The notes beneath the pieces were generated by a model. The model was not told the origin of the DNA. It did no database searches and saw only the letters and a program-made list of their open reading frames with translations. Source: Sphingobacterium sp. GVS05A (GTDB taxonomy: Bacteria; Bacteroidota; Bacteroidia; Sphingobacteriales; Sphingobacteriaceae). From it: DNA of 64,000 nucleotides. Within the stretch, counting starts at the first letter, position 1, and each line of letters begins with the position of its first letter. A program made the position numbers and the translations under genes. Location of the stretch: NCBI RefSeq assembly GCF_019969845.1, contig NZ_JAHXYR010000013.1, positions 102,924 to 166,923 of the forward strand. Reading direction: 5' to 3'. Of this stretch, positions 62,270 to 64,000 are shown piece after piece.

Positions 62270-62872
62270 ATGGATTCACTTGAAAAGAAACTTACGAAGA
62301 TTGAGCATGGGTTCAAACCTTTTGAAGAGGAAGCGCTGGAGATCATCGGACAGGAAAGTTTGGAGGATGCAAAGTCGATAGCGATTCGCCTGCTGAAAAG
62401 TGAGCATTACCAGCTAAGGTGTTGCGCGATATTCATTCTGGGATTTATTGCTGCGAAAGACATCCAGGTATTGAACGAGCTTAAAGAGGTCGCCCGGTCC
62501 GACCAAAGCTGGCGGGTACAGGAAATAGTAGCGAAAGCATTTGATCAGTTCTGTAAAGACAATGGCTACGAGCAGTCCTTACTGGTAATACAAGAGTGGC
62601 TTAGTGACAAACATCCCAATGTTTGCAGGGCTGTGACAGAAGGCCTGAGGATTTGGACCAGCCGCCCTTATTTTAAAACCCACCCCAAAGTGGCCATACA
62701 ACTTATCAGTTTGCATAAGGCCAGCGAAAGTGAATACCTGCGTAAATCTGTCGGTAATGCATTAAGAGATATTCGCAAGCGACATGATGAACTGATTTCC
62801 AACGAAACGGCACAATGGAATTTAAATGATAAACTGATTGCATTCACCTATAAGCATGTTCTTAAAGGCTAA
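62270..62872 (+). CDS. HEAT-like repeat protein, possible DNA alkylation repair (AlkD) relative
   Basis: 200 residues of helical repeats: EHGFKPFEEEALEIIGQESLEDAKSIAIRLLKSEHYQLRCCAIFILGFIA, DQSWRVQEIVAKAFDQFCKDNGY, WLSDKHPNVCRAVTEGLRIWTSRPYFKTHPKVAIQLI, YLRKSVGNALRDIRKRH. The order of HEAT helices with conserved Trp/Arg (VTEGLRIWTSRPYF) is the pattern of AlkD-type DNA alkylation repair proteins, though key catalytic residues are not verified. It stands alone before the IS3 relic. Confidence 0.8.
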   Translation: MDSLEKKLTKIEHGFKPFEEEALEIIGQESLEDAKSIAIRLLKSEHYQLRCCAIFILGFIAAKDIQVLNELKEVARSDQSWRVQEIVAKAFDQFCKDNGYEQSLLVIQEWLSDKHPNVCRAVTEGLRIWTSRPYFKTHPKVAIQLISLHKASESEYLRKSVGNALRDIRKRHDELISNETAQWNLNDKLIAFTYKHVLKG

Positions 62873-62987
62873 AAATTAGCAATATATCTGATACTCACTG
62901 ATAGATTTCACTCTGTATGTGGCTTATTTTGCATTGTATAAAGATATTTATTTGAACAAGTTTTCAATTTCGGATATTGCCGAACTG

Positions 62988-63107
62988 GAATTTAGTGACA
63001 CGTTAGATTCCTATAAAATCGTAACAAGAAGTATGAGTATAAAGGGAAATTGCTGGGACAATGCTGTCGCTGAGAGTTTCTTTAAAACATTAAAATCTGA
63101 ACCGTAA
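62988..63107 (+). mobile_element. IS3-family transposase (orfB) fragment
   Basis: The frame reads EFSDTLDSYKIVTRSMSIKG, then NCWDNAVAESFFKTLKSEP. This is the IS3 orfB core (SMSRKGNCWDNAVAESFFKTLK) holding the third catalytic Glu region. A stop follows after P. No terminal repeats or other orfB parts are found, so it is a small dead remnant. It lies directly upstream of the Imm70-like gene. Confidence 0.85.
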
Positions 63108-63134
63108 ATTTGAACAAATAAATATAAAATAAAA

Positions 63135-63548
63135 ATGGTAGGATTAAAAACAGGCCCTATGTTTTATAAAATAGGAACAGGAAGCATTTTACATTCTTTC
63201 TTTTCTACGATTGCTTACAATTTGGAAGATAATAATTGGGGGAAGAAGTATCCGTTTATAATGAAAGAATTATATAACGGTGAGTTATCCTCGGATAAAA
63301 TTCTAGATGCAGAAAAAGAATTAGCGGAAATTAAAGAGGCATTAAAAGAATATGCTCCTAACTGTATTATTTGGGATATTGATAATTTAGAATTGCAACC
63401 ACCATGGGGAGAGAAAATTGCAGATAGAATTACAAGTTTATCTAATTATTTTTATACCTCGGATGGCGAAGATATTTTTAATTTGTTTATCAGGGCATTT
63501 AATGATGCAAAACAAATTAAAAAGAGTATCTGTATTACAAGTATTTAA
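63135..63548 (+). CDS. Immunity protein, Imm70-like
   Basis: 137 residues: MVGLKTGPMFYKIGTGSILHSFFSTIAYNLEDNNWGKKYPFIMKELYNGELSSDKI, then IIWDIDNLELQPPWGEKIADRITSLSNYFYTSDGEDIFNLFIRAFNDAK. The GTGSILHSFFSTI start and PPWG...LSNYF blocks match the Imm70 group of polymorphic-toxin immunity proteins. It would neutralise a cognate toxin by binding. No toxin gene lies in the window, so it may be an orphan or defend against neighbours' toxins. Assignment by motif recognition only. Confidence 0.75.
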   Translation: MVGLKTGPMFYKIGTGSILHSFFSTIAYNLEDNNWGKKYPFIMKELYNGELSSDKILDAEKELAEIKEALKEYAPNCIIWDIDNLELQPPWGEKIADRITSLSNYFYTSDGEDIFNLFIRAFNDAKQIKKSICITSI

Positions 63549-63557
63549 AGTATAAAA

Positions 63558-63740
63558 ATGTTTGAAAAATTTTTTGAAGAATACGGAAGTATTGATAATA
63601 AAATCGAAATTCTATCTGAACATCTTGTTAGAATAAAAAACTTATTACCAAATGAACTTGTATGTCTTCAAACTAATTTGGACAAGTTCCTAAGGTGTGT
63701 GATTCATACAGATCCTTTCAATAAATTTATGTTAAAATGA
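63558..63740 (+). CDS. 60-residue protein following the immunity gene
   Basis: The frame begins MFEKFFEEYGSIDNKIEILS nine bases after the Imm70 gene and ends MLK. It is mostly helical and charged. It could be a truncated second immunity protein, as such genes are often tandem, but I do not recognise it. Confidence 0.45.
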   Translation: MFEKFFEEYGSIDNKIEILSEHLVRIKNLLPNELVCLQTNLDKFLRCVIHTDPFNKFMLK

Positions 63741-63878
63741 TAGTAAATCTACCGTTTTACCACATTATTATATAAATCAACAGCGATGAAAAATGAGGTA
63801 CTTATAGGAGTCCTCAATCTCGACTGCAACTGTTCATAGGATTCTTAAAAAGAATAATAAAATGTATTTAAAGGGGAG

Positions 63879-63896
63879 TGTAACACCAACTGTGTC
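63879..63896. repeat. Candidate terminal inverted repeat of the right IS256 element
   Basis: TGTAACACCAACTGTGTC, 16 of 18 identical to the complement of 5220-5237. It lies 14 bp beyond the transposase stop, the position expected of the element's 3' end. The sequence to the left is host DNA. Confidence 0.75.
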
Positions 63897-63909
63897 ATAG
63901 GATTAAAAC

Positions 63910-64000
63910 TTAAAAACCTCTTTCGAGTTTGAGTCTATCCCCAAATCTAATATAAAGTTGGGATATGGTCAAGCCCCAGTTATGCATTGGCATCGTCCAT
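63910..64000 (-). mobile_element. IS256-family transposase, C-terminal end (runs off the window)
   Basis: Minus-strand reading WTMPMHNWGLTISQLYIRFG, then DRLKLERGF and a stop at 63910. The closing W-G-L-T-x-S-Q-L-x-I-x-F-x-x-R pattern is that of IS256 transposases. The rest of the gene must lie to the right of the window. It is the same family and orientation as the N-terminal relic at 4612-5118. Confidence 0.85.

Noticed and set aside
4612..64000. Composite transposon bounded by the two IS256 pieces
   Set aside because: The left piece is a dead fragment lacking its 3' end, the genes between are largely household or stress genes, and the distance is large; there is no sign that the whole moved as one unit.
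1..64000. CRISPR arrays, tRNA or rRNA genes
   Set aside because: No regularly spaced repeats, cloverleaf-like segments or rRNA sequence could be recognised by eye.

Overview
The window looks like chromosomal DNA from a Bacteroidota, most probably a Sphingobacteriaceae (Sphingobacterium/Pedobacter-like). The reasons are low GC, promoters of the TAnnTTTG type, many Cys-lipobox lipoproteins, an outer-membrane beta-barrel receptor next to a LytTR two-component system, a PE-LIG-POL type LigD, and several Bacteroidota-type families (DUF892/YciE, WG repeat, DUF2490). I see no rRNA, tRNA or CRISPR array. Family assignments rest on motifs and recognition of the proteins; no database search was run.

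Layout. 0-9 kb: small secreted proteins, a GNAT acetyltransferase, a flavodoxin-fold quinone reductase beside an AraC regulator, an IS256 relic, a TPR lipoprotein and an SPFH protein. 9-17 kb: a stress/DNA-repair block with Ku, LigD (split by a frameshift in a run of ten A), a receiver protein, large-subunit catalase KatE and a stress-type SDR. 17-26 kb: PhzF protein, ABM-domain protein, Crp-like regulator, LytS/LytTR pair divergent from a TonB-receptor-like barrel, AzoR, lipoprotein. 26-37 kb: pentapeptide protein, small membrane protein, glycosyltransferase with a 39-aa leader gene, enolase-superfamily enzyme, L,D-transpeptidase, GAF histidine kinase, YciE/DUF892 protein, receiver protein. 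37-41.4 kb: a minus-strand phosphoesterase cluster whose first gene is broken by a stop codon. 42-50 kb: TspO-like protein, FAD monooxygenase, TetR with operators beside an Old Yellow Enzyme relic, then SDR, quinone-oxidoreductase, acetyltransferase, ABM protein, esterase and HxlR. 50-55 kb: RsgA, small uncharacterised proteins, WG-repeat protein. 55-58 kb: SnoaL protein, two SDRs and two HxlR genes, one cut short. 58-62 kb: PncC/CinA-C, a DUF6766-like membrane protein, YtxH, AraC plus aldo-keto reductase. 62-64 kb: HEAT-like protein, an IS3 relic, an Imm70-like immunity gene and the end of a second IS256 element.

Two themes stand out. One is oxidative, electrophile and DNA-break stress: Ku/LigD, KatE, YciE, AzoR, OYE, SDR and HxlR/TetR genes. 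The other is decay. At least ten gene fossils can be read: a fused YciE-receiver relic, a truncated second YciE, an OYE C-terminus, a truncated HxlR, a MORN-like antitoxin relic, a nonsense-broken phosphatase, IS256 and IS3 pieces and two unidentified C-terminal fragments. The window reads as an accessory region shaped by repeated gain, duplication and loss. I did not find a clearly new defence or metabolic system. The best leads are the poly-A switch in ligD, the 39-aa gene joined to a glycosyltransferase, the phosphoesterase cluster and an unexplained dispersed repeat.
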